Positions 43,073 to 51,345 are shown, counted from the first letter of the stretch. The stretch: 64,000 nt of DNA from Neobacillus niacini NBRC 15566 (GCF_001591505.1 NZ_BCVA01000027.1:1-64000), one strand, 5' to 3'. Numbers and translations: made by a program. The notes: a model not told the origin generated them from the sequence alone.

Positions 43073-43297
43073 ATACCAGATTTAAGTAAAAGAGTTTTAA
43101 ATCAACGGATGGAAGAGCTTAAGGACTGTGGAATTGTGTTAAGAAAGGTTCTTGCCGATCGTCCTGTACGGACTGAATATTCGTTAACAAAAAAAGGTTC
43201 AGGACTTCGACAGTCTCTTCAAGCTTTTGAGGAATGGGCGGAGAAATGGCTGTTAAATAAAGACCTTTCTAATTTACTAGTAAAATTACCACATTAA
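43073..43297 (+). pseudogene. C-terminal remnant of an HxlR family regulator
   Basis: The frame IPDLSKRVLNQRMEELKDCG, then RPVRTEYSLTKKGSGLRQSL, then AFEEWAEKW is the helix-turn-helix and wing of an HxlR (MarR-like, redox or aldehyde responsive) regulator. About 35-40 N-terminal residues are missing, with an in-frame stop at 43043 and no ribosome binding site. A terminator still follows its end. Confidence 0.75.
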
Positions 43298-43322
43298 AAG
43301 GCAGCGGATTGCTGCCTTTTTT
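43298..43322 (+). terminator. Terminator after the HxlR remnant
   Basis: AAAAGGCAGC and GCTGCCTTTT pair around a short loop and are followed by TTTTG. The intact terminator suggests recent decay of the gene. Confidence 0.75.
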
Positions 43323-43346
43323 GCTTTAATTCCTTAATCGTTTGTA

Positions 43347-43514
43347 TTAACGAAATTATTTCAAATATTGGTCCCTTGAACCCTAGCTTTCGCCGTTTAA
43401 GGGAATGATTCTCGAAGTATTGCTCCCTCTAACCTTTATATTCTTCATTCAAGGGAACGATTCTCTCAATATTGTTCCCTTGCCCCCTCATTTTTGCTGT
43501 CCAAGGGAACAATT
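43347..43514. repeat. 52-bp tandem palindromic repeat array (family C)
   Basis: Left arms AAGGGAA start at 43399, 43451 and 43503, exactly 52 bp apart. A fourth, degenerate unit at 43347 keeps its right arm (ATTGGTCCCTT at 43367). In unit 3 AAGGGAACGAT and ATTGTTCCCTT pair with one mismatch around a short loop. The remaining 20 or so bases of each unit are pyrimidine-rich. It lies between the HxlR remnant and the convergent Gfo/Idh/MocA gene. Confidence 0.88.
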
Positions 43515-43559
43515 CCATTTTTCAATGCACACACTTTGACATACTTTTTCTATTACTTG

Positions 43560-44624
43560 TTAAAAATCCACCATGTTTACAGGCTGACCTGTACGTGCAG
43601 ATTGATAAATGGCAGAAATAATTTTTAATGGTTTTAATCCTTCTTCCCCATTCACAAGTGGTTCCCTATCTTCTTTAACAGCGTTGATCATATCAATAAA
43701 CTGTAAACGGTGGGAACTACCATCAAGTGCCGCTGGGTTGCCAGATGCAGCATTAAGGTCTCCCCTATTAGGACTTTTCATTTCAGCTAAGTTGATAGCT
43801 TCTGTTTCATTCTTAGAATTTCGTAGATAATGCTTGATTAACTGATCATTCTCAATCACAGCTGTACCATTTGTTCCGATAATCTCCAAGCGGGCTGACA
43901 GACCTGGATAGGCAGCTGTTGTCCCTACAATGGTTCCTAACCCGCCATGTTTAAATTTCACCGTAGCAACAGCCACATCCTCCACTTCAATTCCTTCATG
44001 AGCTAATATGGCTGTATGTGCATATACACTTTCCACTTCTCCCATAAAGTACTGGAATAAGTCTATCGTATGAATGGCCTGATTGATTAATACACCGCCG
44101 CCATCCATTTTCAATGTTCCCCTCCACTTACTAGTATCATAGTAACTTTGAGGCCGGTACCAGTTCACAGAGGATTGCCCGAGGACCATTTTTCCAAATC
44201 TCCCTGAATCGATATCTGCTTTTACCTTAACTGATGATGGATCAAATCGATGTTGTGAAATAACACTTAATTTAACATGGTGCTCACGGCATACATCAAT
44301 CATTTGCTGTGCTTTCTCAAGGGAAATATCCATTGGTTTTTCAACGATTACATGCTTTCCTGCCCGAGCAGCCTCTATCGCCATATCAGCATGAGTTCCG
44401 CTGGGTGTAATAATCGATACAATATCAATCTCTTTCCTCTTTAGCATTTCTTGATAATTTGTATACCAATCTGTACCGGTCTTTTCTGCAAGTGCTTTTG
44501 CCTTTTGTTCACTTCGGGAATATACAGCAACGACTTTTGCACCTTCAATTGCTGATATTTGCTCATAATGAGTAGTACTAATAAGTCCAGTTCCGACAAT
44601 AGCAAATCCGAATTCTCTTTTCAT
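43560..44624 (-). CDS. Gfo/Idh/MocA family oxidoreductase
   Basis: This 354-residue NAD(P)-dependent sugar or inositol dehydrogenase-like protein has a Rossmann motif GTGLIST (11-17), EKPMDI (cofactor and substrate Lys) and the substrate-domain segment DGGGVLINQAIHTIDLFQYFMG, with its conserved His and Asp. It should oxidise a sugar or polyol; the substrate is not clear. It is divergent from an IclR regulator, and a long palindrome lies between them, which suggests IclR-type control by its substrate. Confidence 0.92.
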   Translation of the reverse strand: MKREFGFAIVGTGLISTTHYEQISAIEGAKVVAVYSRSEQKAKALAEKTGTDWYTNYQEMLKRKEIDIVSIITPSGTHADMAIEAARAGKHVIVEKPMDISLEKAQQMIDVCREHHVKLSVISQHRFDPSSVKVKADIDSGRFGKMVLGQSSVNWYRPQSYYDTSKWRGTLKMDGGGVLINQAIHTIDLFQYFMGEVESVYAHTAILAHEGIEVEDVAVATVKFKHGGLGTIVGTTAAYPGLSARLEIIGTNGTAVIENDQLIKHYLRNSKNETEAINLAEMKSPNRGDLNAASGNPAALDGSSHRLQFIDMINAVKEDREPLVNGEEGLKPLKIISAIYQSARTGQPVNMVDF

Positions 44625-44697
44625 CCCTGCCGGTCTCCTCTCTTACACTAAAAAATCTTTTATATTCAAAAAACAAATATCTTAATACTAGCAACAG

Positions 44698-44739
44698 AAT
44701 AACCGCATTGTGGTACAGAGGTATCGTAATGTGGTTATT
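44698..44739. promoter_or_regulatory. Long operator-like palindrome between oxidoreductase and IclR genes
   Basis: Arms AATAACCGCATTGTGGTAC and GTATCGTAATGTGGTTATT pair at 15 of 19 positions around the four-base spacer AGAG, and the mismatches are all transitions. Its place between divergent genes fits an IclR operator. The same kind of site occurs at 41134. Confidence 0.65.
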
Positions 44740-44920
44740 TTAAGTATAATTAATTCCAACACTAACGTCAATTATGCTTTCCTAATAATCTGCATCATTA
44801 AAAATTTTCGTGTATGTCTAATTTGGGTTCTAATTAGTTTTTCCTCACACAATATTTGAAATTATGGAGATTCTAGTTTTAAATTAATAGAAGCGGCATA
44901 ACAGAAAGGGAGTATTTTTC

Positions 44921-45682
44921 TTGAACAATATTCAAGACCAAAATAAAACATCGGGTATCCAGGTTATTACCCGTGCAGCTAAAATACTGCGAACGTTAAG
45001 AGAGCACCCAAAAGGATTAAGTCTTACACAGATATCAAAAGAAGTAGATTTAGCTAGATCAACCGTCCAAAGAATTGTTGCTGCATTAGAGCAAGAAAAC
45101 CTAGTTACTGCGGCTTCTGCTAACAGCGGGTTTCGCCTTGGCCCTGAGATTGCGAGGCTTGCTAGCGCTGTAAATAGTGATTTGAGAGAAGAATTGAGAC
45201 CATTTTTGATCCAGTTATCTAATAGGATTAATGAAACGGTCGACCTCTCTATTTTAGATAACGGTAAGGTGCTGTTTGTTGATCAAATCATCGCGGCACA
45301 TCCACTGCAGGCAACCTCACAGCCTGGCGCGTCATTTCCTTTGCATTGCACAGCAAATGGAAAAGCCATTCTCGCTTCATTGCCTATAAATGAAGTTGAA
45401 AACCTATTGCCGGAACAACTTAAACGGTACACGGATAAAACCATTACAAAACGTGATGAGTTATTAAAGGAGTTAGAAACGGTCCGAAATGAGGGAGTTG
45501 CTTTTTCAAGAGAAGAGCATATTGAAGGTATTTGTGCAGTGGGAGCCGTTGTAGTAGACCGATTGGGAAATCGGAGTGCAGTCTCGATCCCGCTCCCATC
45601 TACACGTTTTTATGGGAATGAGGAAAAGCTTGTTACTTCCCTCATCAAAACATGTCAAAATATTAATCAACACTTCAATTAA
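44921..45682 (+). CDS. IclR family transcriptional regulator
   Basis: This 253-residue protein has an N-terminal winged helix (about 12-75: GIQVITRAAKILRTLREHPK, then SLTQISKEVDLARSTVQRIVAAL). A C-terminal IclR GAF-like effector domain follows (about 88-253, FPLHCTANGKAILASL and GAVVVDRLGNRSAVSIPLPS). It is divergent from the Gfo/Idh/MocA gene, its likely target. The start is TTG, with AAAGGGA nine bases upstream. It ends in a clear terminator. Confidence 0.92.
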   Translation: MNNIQDQNKTSGIQVITRAAKILRTLREHPKGLSLTQISKEVDLARSTVQRIVAALEQENLVTAASANSGFRLGPEIARLASAVNSDLREELRPFLIQLSNRINETVDLSILDNGKVLFVDQIIAAHPLQATSQPGASFPLHCTANGKAILASLPINEVENLLPEQLKRYTDKTITKRDELLKELETVRNEGVAFSREEHIEGICAVGAVVVDRLGNRSAVSIPLPSTRFYGNEEKLVTSLIKTCQNINQHFN

Positions 45683-45693
45683 AAGACAAAAAG

Positions 45694-45721
45694 AAAGGCG
45701 CTGGAAGATCCAAGCGCCTTT
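45694..45721. terminator. Terminator between the iclR and azoR genes
   Basis: AAAGGCGCT and AGCGCCTTT pair, with GGA/TCC extending the stem; a T-run follows on the plus strand. It separates convergent genes. Confidence 0.85.
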
Positions 45722-45740
45722 TACTTTGTTTACTTCATTA

Positions 45741-46373
45741 TTAAACAGCTACTGCTGATAATTTCTTTGCAGCTTCTTTTACTTTTTCTAGGCCTTCAGC
45801 AATAATCGTTTCAGCTTGAGCTGGCATTGCATTATGACCTTCAATAATTACTTCTTCAACAATTTCCATACCGAATACGCCGCCTACTACGTTCTTGATA
45901 TAAGTAGCCGCCATTTCCATTGGTGCTGCTTCCGGTGTTGAATATACACCGCCGCGTGCACTTAAGATTACCGCCTTTTTATCTGTCATCAATTGTACAA
46001 GTTGGCCATTTTCGTCGTATTTAAAAGTGAAACCAGCTTGGTATACATAATCAATGAAGGTTTGTAACGGTGCTGGGATTGTTAAGTTCCATAATGGGAA
46101 TGCAAATACAACTAAGTCAGCTGCTGTAAGAGCGTCCATTGCTTTTTGTTTTGCAGCAAGAAGACGTTTTTCTAAGTCCGTCATTTCTTCGCCTGATTCA
46201 AGTTTGCCGAAAGCGTTGAATAAGTCTTGACCAAAGTACGGCATATCCTCAGCAAATACATCGAAAGTTGTGACATTCACACCTTCTAAGTTCTCCATAA
46301 AAGTTTCATACATTTTGCTTGAAACAGCTTCTGAAGCTGGACGATTATTTGCTTTAACTACTAAAACATTCAT
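45741..46373 (-). CDS. azoR: FMN-dependent NADH-azoreductase
   Basis: This 210-residue flavodoxin-fold enzyme reduces quinones and azo compounds with NADH by two electrons. Family segments are VLVVKANNRPASEAVSSKM (FMN phosphate loop), FAFPLWNLTIPAPLQTFIDY and ILSARGGVYSTPE. In B. subtilis azoR2 belongs to the MhqR regulon, and an MhqR-like half box lies 49 bp upstream here. AAGGAG precedes the ATG. Its paralogue number (AzoR1 or AzoR2) is not assigned. Confidence 0.93.
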   Translation of the reverse strand: MNVLVVKANNRPASEAVSSKMYETFMENLEGVNVTTFDVFAEDMPYFGQDLFNAFGKLESGEEMTDLEKRLLAAKQKAMDALTAADLVVFAFPLWNLTIPAPLQTFIDYVYQAGFTFKYDENGQLVQLMTDKKAVILSARGGVYSTPEAAPMEMAATYIKNVVGGVFGMEIVEEVIIEGHNAMPAQAETIIAEGLEKVKEAAKKLSAVAV

Positions 46374-46421
46374 TTATATAATTCTCCTTTTTATCTTGGG
46401 ATTTATTATTTTTAAATTATA

Positions 46422-46439
46422 TATCTCGAATTAATAATA
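46422..46439 (-). promoter_or_regulatory. MhqR-type box (half conserved) before azoR
   Basis: TATCTCGAATTAATAATA keeps the left half of the MhqR consensus TATCTCGAATTCGAGATA, with a degenerate right half. It lies upstream of the azoreductase start. Confidence 0.55.
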
Positions 46440-46644
46440 TATTAATCTAGTATTTTTGTCAATTAAACTAGCATAGTATATTTTTCCTGTTTTAGATATA
46501 TTGTCTAATAAAAAAGTCGGATAAATTATAATTCTATCTGACTAATGATGGTTATTTTAAATTGACTTTTTCAAAACTTAATTATTTTCAAATAATATCC
46601 TTTCCTCTCAAAAAAGCATTTCGGATAACATTTTCACCTTCTCG

Positions 46645-46878
46645 CTATTTATTTAAAAAGGCTTCGTGTTGATCTTTCGTCATATTATGCAAGGATGGCG
46701 GTTGAAACTTTCCTTTTAATTCCTCAAACGTTCTCTCTAGTATTTCTGTAAAAGTTGGATTTGCTTGAAGAATCACTCCGTCTTGACCAACTAAAAAAAA
46801 CACATCATTGGTATCCTGCCACATTAGTTCAAATGCTTTTTCCCCAATTTTCGGATTATCTAAGATTAAACTAATCAT
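46645..46878 (-). pseudogene. Truncated PAS-domain protein
   Basis: The frame has a good start (AAAGGGAGAG before ATG) and encodes about 77 residues. It begins MISLILDNPKIGEKAFELMW, then gives a PAS-like strand-helix pattern (DVFFLVGQDGVILQANPTFTEIL). It stops at the point where a sensor kinase or GGDEF protein would continue. No downstream frame restores the rest. A genuine stand-alone PAS fragment is possible, but truncation is more likely. Confidence 0.5.
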
Positions 46879-46929
46879 TTTATTCTCTCCCTTTACTTCT
46901 ATTCACCTTTGATTTATCTCTCTATAAAT

Positions 46930-47400
46930 TTATGCACTCTTTACTTTATCCAATTTTTTTAAAAACCCAACTAAACCTCTTATAGTAAACAAAGTAAAAT
47001 TTACACTTGCAAAAGTATGAAATGGTGACCATTTCTTCCATTTGAATAACCTTGTATTCTTTTCAAAGAACCATTGACCAATACTCATGGGAACACTAAA
47101 TAGTAAGCTTTTCAAAAGAATTTTACCGATCTTATCGTTATAAGACAGCTTAACCCAAATAACACTTAAAAGTGGAAAGAATAATAATGTATAAATGATG
47201 TTAGTCCTAAAAATCTTTGGAAAAGGACGGACTGGATATTCTAGTCTTTTAGTACCAATAACATAAGCGTCTATTAGGTAAGCAAGAACTCCCTTTGAGA
47301 AAAAAATAACAAGATTTTCTCTCATTTTTGGCCCTTTAAATAAGAATGGGAGGAAAACAACGCACAAAGATGTGAGTAAATTCAACAGTTTCTTTTCCAT
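46930..47400 (-). CDS. CBO0543 family membrane protein
   Basis: This 156-residue protein has four to five hydrophobic segments and the layout LLTSLCVVFLPFLFKGPKMR, YLIDAYVIGTKRLEYPVRPF, FPLLSVIWVKLSYND, ending WSPFHTFASVNFTLFT. This resembles the CBO0543 proteins found across Firmicutes, of unknown function. It may be a paralogue of the 9705-10229 protein. AAGGAG precedes the ATG. It is unrelated in function to the quinone genes on either side, as far as can be seen. Confidence 0.7.
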   Translation of the reverse strand: MEKKLLNLLTSLCVVFLPFLFKGPKMRENLVIFFSKGVLAYLIDAYVIGTKRLEYPVRPFPKIFRTNIIYTLLFFPLLSVIWVKLSYNDKIGKILLKSLLFSVPMSIGQWFFEKNTRLFKWKKWSPFHTFASVNFTLFTIRGLVGFLKKLDKVKSA

Positions 47401-47513
47401 ACAATAACTCCTTCGATAGAAAAATTTCGCAACAGTGACATCCTACCTATTATTTCTTTAGGTATTATTTACTATTCCTTCGAGTTTAAAATTATTTTCT
47501 ACGTAATTAAAAA

Positions 47514-47539
47514 AACTAATCGGAAGGATCCGATTAGCT
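47514..47539 (-). terminator. Terminator of the mhqE-mhqD-doxX-wrbA operon
   Basis: CTAATCGG and CCGATTAG pair around AAGGAT. On the minus strand it is followed by a run of seven T residues, about 20 bp past the WrbA-like stop. Confidence 0.9.
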
Positions 47540-47558
47540 TTTTTAGTTAATAAAGATT

Positions 47559-48224
47559 TTATTGGTTCGCCTTTTTTACCCATTCTGCAACGGTAACCGT
47601 ACGCTTTGCTTGGTGCTTTACAGCTGCTTCAACATCATCAATCATTTTTCCATCCTGACCAACAGTCACACTTGTTCCATATGGGTTACCGCCAGCTCCA
47701 AATGTAACAGGATCTGTATAACCAGGAGCAGCAATAATTGCACCCCAATGCATCATAGATGTATATAATGAAAGAAGGGTAGCTTCTTGACCGCCATGTG
47801 GATTTTGTGCAGAAGTCATTGCGCTGACTACTTTGTTTACGGTTTTACCAGTTGCCCAAAGTCCTCCCTGGATATCAAGAAATTGCTTCATTTGTGAAGG
47901 CATGTTTCCAAATCGAGTCGGAACACTGAAAATGATGGCATCTGCCCATTCAATATCGTCCCCTGTTGCAATTGGAACATTTTTTGTTGCTTCTACTGTG
48001 TTTTTCCATACTTCATTTCTCTCAATAATAGAATCGGGAGCTAATTCCTGTACTTTTAATACTTTAACCTCAGCACCAGCTTCTTTTGCACCTTCTTCAG
48101 CCCACTTTGCTAATTGATAATTGGTGCCACCCATACTGTAAAAAATTACTGCCAATTTTACATTTGTCATACTTTTTTCCTCCTTTTCAGGTGTATTCCC
48201 AAATAATCTAGACAAGAAACCCAT
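47559..48224 (-). CDS. NAD(P)H:quinone oxidoreductase, WrbA type
   Basis: This flavodoxin-like enzyme of about 221 residues reduces quinones by two electrons with bound FMN. Recognisable segments are LAVIFYSMGGTNYQLAKWAE (FMN loop), FSVPTRFGNMPSQMKQFLD, and TSAQNPHGGQEATLLSLYTS with GYTDP and GGNPYGTS. A 17-residue N-terminal extension (MGFLSRLFGNTPEKEEK) precedes the usual start. ATG 48224 is eight bases after AGGAGG and is preferred. It is the last gene of the MhqR-type operon beginning with mhqE. Confidence 0.92.
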   Translation of the reverse strand: MGFLSRLFGNTPEKEEKSMTNVKLAVIFYSMGGTNYQLAKWAEEGAKEAGAEVKVLKVQELAPDSIIERNEVWKNTVEATKNVPIATGDDIEWADAIIFSVPTRFGNMPSQMKQFLDIQGGLWATGKTVNKVVSAMTSAQNPHGGQEATLLSLYTSMMHWGAIIAAPGYTDPVTFGAGGNPYGTSVTVGQDGKMIDDVEAAVKHQAKRTVTVAEWVKKANQ

Positions 48225-48271
48225 TCGTAACACCTCCTATTATCTCTTTGTTTTAAAATTATCATTCACTA

Positions 48272-48694
48272 CTAAGCAGCTCTTTTTATCTCTTTTGACT
48301 CCCTTTGAAAAATCAATTGACTAACTGATAATAGCTTGCTTCCATTAATGACAAGATATACCGCAATAGCTAAGAATGCTAAGTCTAATTCGTAACCGGC
48401 CATTTGACCGTTTCCTAATAAACCAATTGCTAGTTTTACTTTTATTGTTGCTCCAATCATTAATAAGGCAAACAAAGCCGCAACTAATCTTGTTGCTAAT
48501 CCAACGATTAATAGGATCCCACCAATAATTTCGAGTAAAGCAACTCCATATGCCATAACTCCTGGTAAGCCAAGGCTTTCAAACCAGCCTGCTATGTTCT
48601 CTATTCCACCTTGAAACTTTACAACTCCATGAATAAAAAATATTGCTCCTAATGTAACGCGTAATATAAGTGCTCCAATTTCATTTTTAAACAT
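48272..48694 (-). CDS. DoxX family membrane protein
   Basis: This 140-residue protein has four helices and a DoxX pattern: ILRVTLGAIFFIHGVVKFQG, ESLGLPGVMAYGVALLEIIG and LLIVGLATRLVAALFALLMI. DoxX proteins of the MhqP type are co-induced with quinone-detoxifying enzymes and may link them to the membrane quinone pool. It lies between mhqD and the WrbA-type gene in one operon, with GGGGG before the ATG. Confidence 0.88.
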   Translation of the reverse strand: MFKNEIGALILRVTLGAIFFIHGVVKFQGGIENIAGWFESLGLPGVMAYGVALLEIIGGILLIVGLATRLVAALFALLMIGATIKVKLAIGLLGNGQMAGYELDLAFLAIAVYLVINGSKLLSVSQLIFQRESKEIKRAA

Positions 48695-48720
48695 TTTCGT
48701 TTTTCCCCCGTTTAGTTATA

Positions 48721-49335
48721 TTATTTAGTAATAAAATGTTTTTGATACCAAGACGCTGCTGCTTCTACTTCTTGTTTAGTTAATTGATGGCCTTTATTTT
48801 CCCAATGGAGTTCAACTTGCGCATTTGCCTTTTCTAATAAGGATTGAAGTTCAGATGATTCCATAGGAGAGCAAATTGGATCATTTGTCCCCGCAGCAAT
48901 AAATACTGATTTCCCTGTTAAATCAGGAAGGTCAATTCCTTTACGCGGCACCATTGGATGATGAAGAATCGCTCCCTTTAATGCATGTTGATAGTGAAAT
49001 AATAAACTCCCCGCAATATTTGCCCCATTTGAGTAGCCGATTGCAAGTATATTATTGCGGTCAAAATCATAGTTTTCCGCTGCTTCATCTAGAAACTCGT
49101 TCAATTCTTTTGTTCTAAAAATCAGATCTTCCTCATCAAAGACACCTTCAGCTAATCTGCGGAAAAACCGAGGCATTCCATTTTCTAATACATTTCCACG
49201 AACGCTTAATACATTTGCCTCATCATCAATCATTCCCGCAAGAGGCAGCAGGTCTAATTCATTGCCTCCAGTACCATGAAGCAGTAACAATGTTGGTTTG
49301 GTTGGATTTTGTCCCTTATTAAAAATATGTTTCAT
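48721..49335 (-). CDS. mhqD: Alpha/beta hydrolase, MhqD-like carboxylesterase
   Basis: This 204-residue hydrolase has an oxyanion loop HGTGG (20-24), nucleophile Ser102 in GYSNG, the Asp in AAGTNDPICSP and the His in NKGHQLT. In B. subtilis MhqD is encoded with the dioxygenase MhqE and is induced by methylhydroquinone. The same gene order is seen here. It may hydrolyse ring-cleavage products. The start ATG has AAGGGGGAG upstream. Confidence 0.92.
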   Translation of the reverse strand: MKHIFNKGQNPTKPTLLLLHGTGGNELDLLPLAGMIDDEANVLSVRGNVLENGMPRFFRRLAEGVFDEEDLIFRTKELNEFLDEAAENYDFDRNNILAIGYSNGANIAGSLLFHYQHALKGAILHHPMVPRKGIDLPDLTGKSVFIAAGTNDPICSPMESSELQSLLEKANAQVELHWENKGHQLTKQEVEAAASWYQKHFITK

Positions 49336-49355
49336 TATTTATCTCCCCCTTATAT

Positions 49356-50294
49356 TCAATTTAATTCTCTCACTTTAATTGGCAGCAACCCACGTTCAAT
49401 TTGGTCTCTATGTGGTTCATACTGTGCAGGAAGCATTAATTTCTCTCCCATCGTTTCTTGTGATTCATCATGAGCAAAGCCTGGAGGATCTGTTGCAATT
49501 TCAAATAATATTTCTCCGTGTTCTCTAAAATAAATCGCATTAAAATAGTTTCGATCTCGTACTGAAGTGACGCCATACCCATTCGCAGCAACATACTTTT
49601 GCCATTCCAATTGATCTTGATCATCACTTGCCCGCCAAGCGATATGATGTACGGTTCCCACACCCATTTGCCCGCGTCCAATCGGAGTTAATTTTAAATC
49701 AATGACATTTCCGATATCAGCTGAAGAACGGTAACGTGCAAAATCTCCTTCTTTACCTACGAGTTCAAGTCCCATAACATTTTCTAACAAATCTGCCGTT
49801 TTATTAGGCTGGCTGGATAATAGAGTGGCTCCCCCAAACCCTTTGATGGCAACTTCCGGTGTTACCCCGCTAAAGTTCCAATGATTAAGTTCGCCTTCTG
49901 CTCTTTCAACCATTTCAAGGTGAAGTCCGTGCGGATCATCAAATTCCAAATATTGCTCCCCGAATCGCTCCATTTTTGTAAAAGGCACTTTGAACTTTTC
50001 TAATCTATTTTCCCAAAATGCAAGGGCACCTTTAGGAACAACGTATGAGGTAACTCCTACTTGACCATCACCGATCATACCTTGTCGGGCTCCAGCCCAA
50101 GGAAAGAATGTGATGATTGTTCCAGGTTTTCCTCCTTCATCTCCAAAATAAAGGTGATACGTGCCAGGATCATCGAAGTTTACCGTTTGTTTTACTAAGC
50201 GTAGCCCTAAAATACCTGCATAAAAATCAATATTCTCCTGTGGATGACCAACAATAGCAGTGATATGATGAATTCCCATTGTTTTCTTACTCAT
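49356..50294 (-). CDS. mhqE: Ring-cleaving dioxygenase, MhqE/MhqO type
   Basis: This 312-residue protein has two VOC modules, expected to open hydroquinone or catechol-type rings using Fe2+ or Mn2+. Likely metal ligands are His in GIHHITAIVG, His in GTVHHIAWR and Glu in ILFEIATD. It is the first gene of the mhqE-mhqD-doxX-wrbA operon. A box resembling TATCTCGAATTCGAGATA lies 68 bp before its start. The start ATG follows AAGGGGTG. Confidence 0.92.
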   Translation of the reverse strand: MSKKTMGIHHITAIVGHPQENIDFYAGILGLRLVKQTVNFDDPGTYHLYFGDEGGKPGTIITFFPWAGARQGMIGDGQVGVTSYVVPKGALAFWENRLEKFKVPFTKMERFGEQYLEFDDPHGLHLEMVERAEGELNHWNFSGVTPEVAIKGFGGATLLSSQPNKTADLLENVMGLELVGKEGDFARYRSSADIGNVIDLKLTPIGRGQMGVGTVHHIAWRASDDQDQLEWQKYVAANGYGVTSVRDRNYFNAIYFREHGEILFEIATDPPGFAHDESQETMGEKLMLPAQYEPHRDQIERGLLPIKVRELN

Positions 50295-50361
50295 TTTGAA
50301 ACACCCCTTTTTGTATTATGATGTCTATTAACTAGTTAATATATAATATTTGTAAATCAAT

Positions 50362-50379
50362 ATTCTCTAATTCGAGATA
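50362..50379 (-). promoter_or_regulatory. MhqR-type box before mhqE
   Basis: ATTCTCTAATTCGAGATA matches the right half of the MhqR consensus exactly and the left half partly. It lies between the mhqP stop and mhqE, giving mhqE its own regulated promoter. Confidence 0.65.
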
Positions 50380-50381
50380 TT

Positions 50382-50780
50382 TTAGAATAAAAAAGCATCC
50401 AATGCATATTGTCCAGGTCCAATTAATGCTACTCCAATGACCACGGCAATGATTGTCAAATTATATTCATATCCATTTTGTGTGGACCAATAACCATTTG
50501 GAGCATGAACCTTAACGATTGCCATAACCATTGTACCCGCAATCATGATGCCTGCAAGAGGAGTAAGAATTCCTAAAGTAAACAACAATCCGCCAATTAC
50601 TTCTGCTAACCCTGCCATGAGAGCCATCATCACACCTGGTTTTAAACCAAGGGATTCCATCCAGCCTCCTGTACCCTTTAAGCCGTAGCCTCCAAACCAG
50701 CCAAACAATTTCTGGGCGCCATGAGCCATGAACGACAAACCAATCACTAGTCTAATAATTAATAACCCTATACTCATCAT
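50382..50780 (-). CDS. mhqP: DoxX family protein, MhqP-like
   Basis: This 132-residue, four-helix membrane protein contains FMAHGAQKLFGWFGGYGLKG, GLAEVIGGLLFTLGILTPLA and VKVHAPNGYWSTQNGYEYN, all typical of MhqP. B. subtilis mhqP belongs to the MhqR-controlled mhqNOP operon. A near-perfect MhqR box lies 21 bp upstream. It is adjacent to the regulator gene itself. AGGAGG precedes the ATG. Confidence 0.92.
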   Translation of the reverse strand: MMSIGLLIIRLVIGLSFMAHGAQKLFGWFGGYGLKGTGGWMESLGLKPGVMMALMAGLAEVIGGLLFTLGILTPLAGIMIAGTMVMAIVKVHAPNGYWSTQNGYEYNLTIIAVVIGVALIGPGQYALDAFLF

Positions 50781-50800
50781 TTTAGTTCCTCCTATTTATT

Positions 50801-50818
50801 TATCTCGAATCTGAGATA
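50801..50818 (-). promoter_or_regulatory. MhqR box before mhqP
   Basis: TATCTCGAATCTGAGATA differs from the consensus TATCTCGAATTCGAGATA at two central positions and keeps both TATCTC/GAGATA arms. Confidence 0.85.
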
Positions 50819-50833
50819 TTAATATAAAAAAAT

Positions 50834-51259
50834 TTATTTCGCTTTCTTAATAATTTTGTTTAACAAATTGACCATTTCCTCATGCTCATGATCAGTCAAA
50901 TCTCCAAAAAAGGAATCTACCATCTCTTGATATTTCGGCATTATGTTTTCCATCATTTCCTTTCCTTCAGCCGTTAAGGTAATATGGATAACCCGCCTGT
51001 CTTCTCTACAATCATTTCTTTTTATTATTCCTTTTTGTTCAAGTTTATCAATCACATACGTCATCGAGCCGCTTGAAATTAAGATTCTATTTCCAATCTG
51101 CTGAATCGTTTGTTTTCCTTGGTAGAAAAGTACCTCTAAAACAGAAAACTCAGTAATACTAAGTTTATTTTGGGACATTTCATCTCTTATTCGTTCCTGA
51201 ATTGCTTTTGAGGTTTGCATTAACAGCAAAAATGGCTGATTTGTACATTTCCTTTCCAT
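50834..51259 (-). CDS. mhqR: MarR family repressor of quinone stress genes
   Basis: This 141-residue MarR protein has the recognition helix and wing QTIQQIGNRILISSGSMTYV, then DKLEQKGIIKRNDCREDRRV. It is the likely repressor for the boxes in this region, by analogy with B. subtilis MhqR, which responds to methylhydroquinone and catechols. It has cysteines at residue 5 and in DCRED, but no claim about redox sensing is made. A box lies 37 bp before its own start, so it should be autoregulated. AGGAGG precedes the ATG. Confidence 0.9.
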   Translation of the reverse strand: MERKCTNQPFLLLMQTSKAIQERIRDEMSQNKLSITEFSVLEVLFYQGKQTIQQIGNRILISSGSMTYVIDKLEQKGIIKRNDCREDRRVIHITLTAEGKEMMENIMPKYQEMVDSFFGDLTDHEHEEMVNLLNKIIKKAK

Positions 51260-51295
51260 GATTTAGACCTCCTATTTAAATACACTGAATTAATA

Positions 51296-51313
51296 TATCT
51301 CGAATTAGAGATA
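51296..51313 (-). promoter_or_regulatory. MhqR box before mhqR
   Basis: TATCTCGAATTAGAGATA matches the consensus at 17 of 18 positions. Its place implies autorepression. Confidence 0.85.
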
Positions 51314-51345
51314 ATGTCAATAGATGTTTACTATCTATATATCCA

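Noticed and set aside
49436-49681. Minus-strand ORF inside mhqE
   Set aside because: Alternative frame of the dioxygenase gene without its own ribosome binding site.
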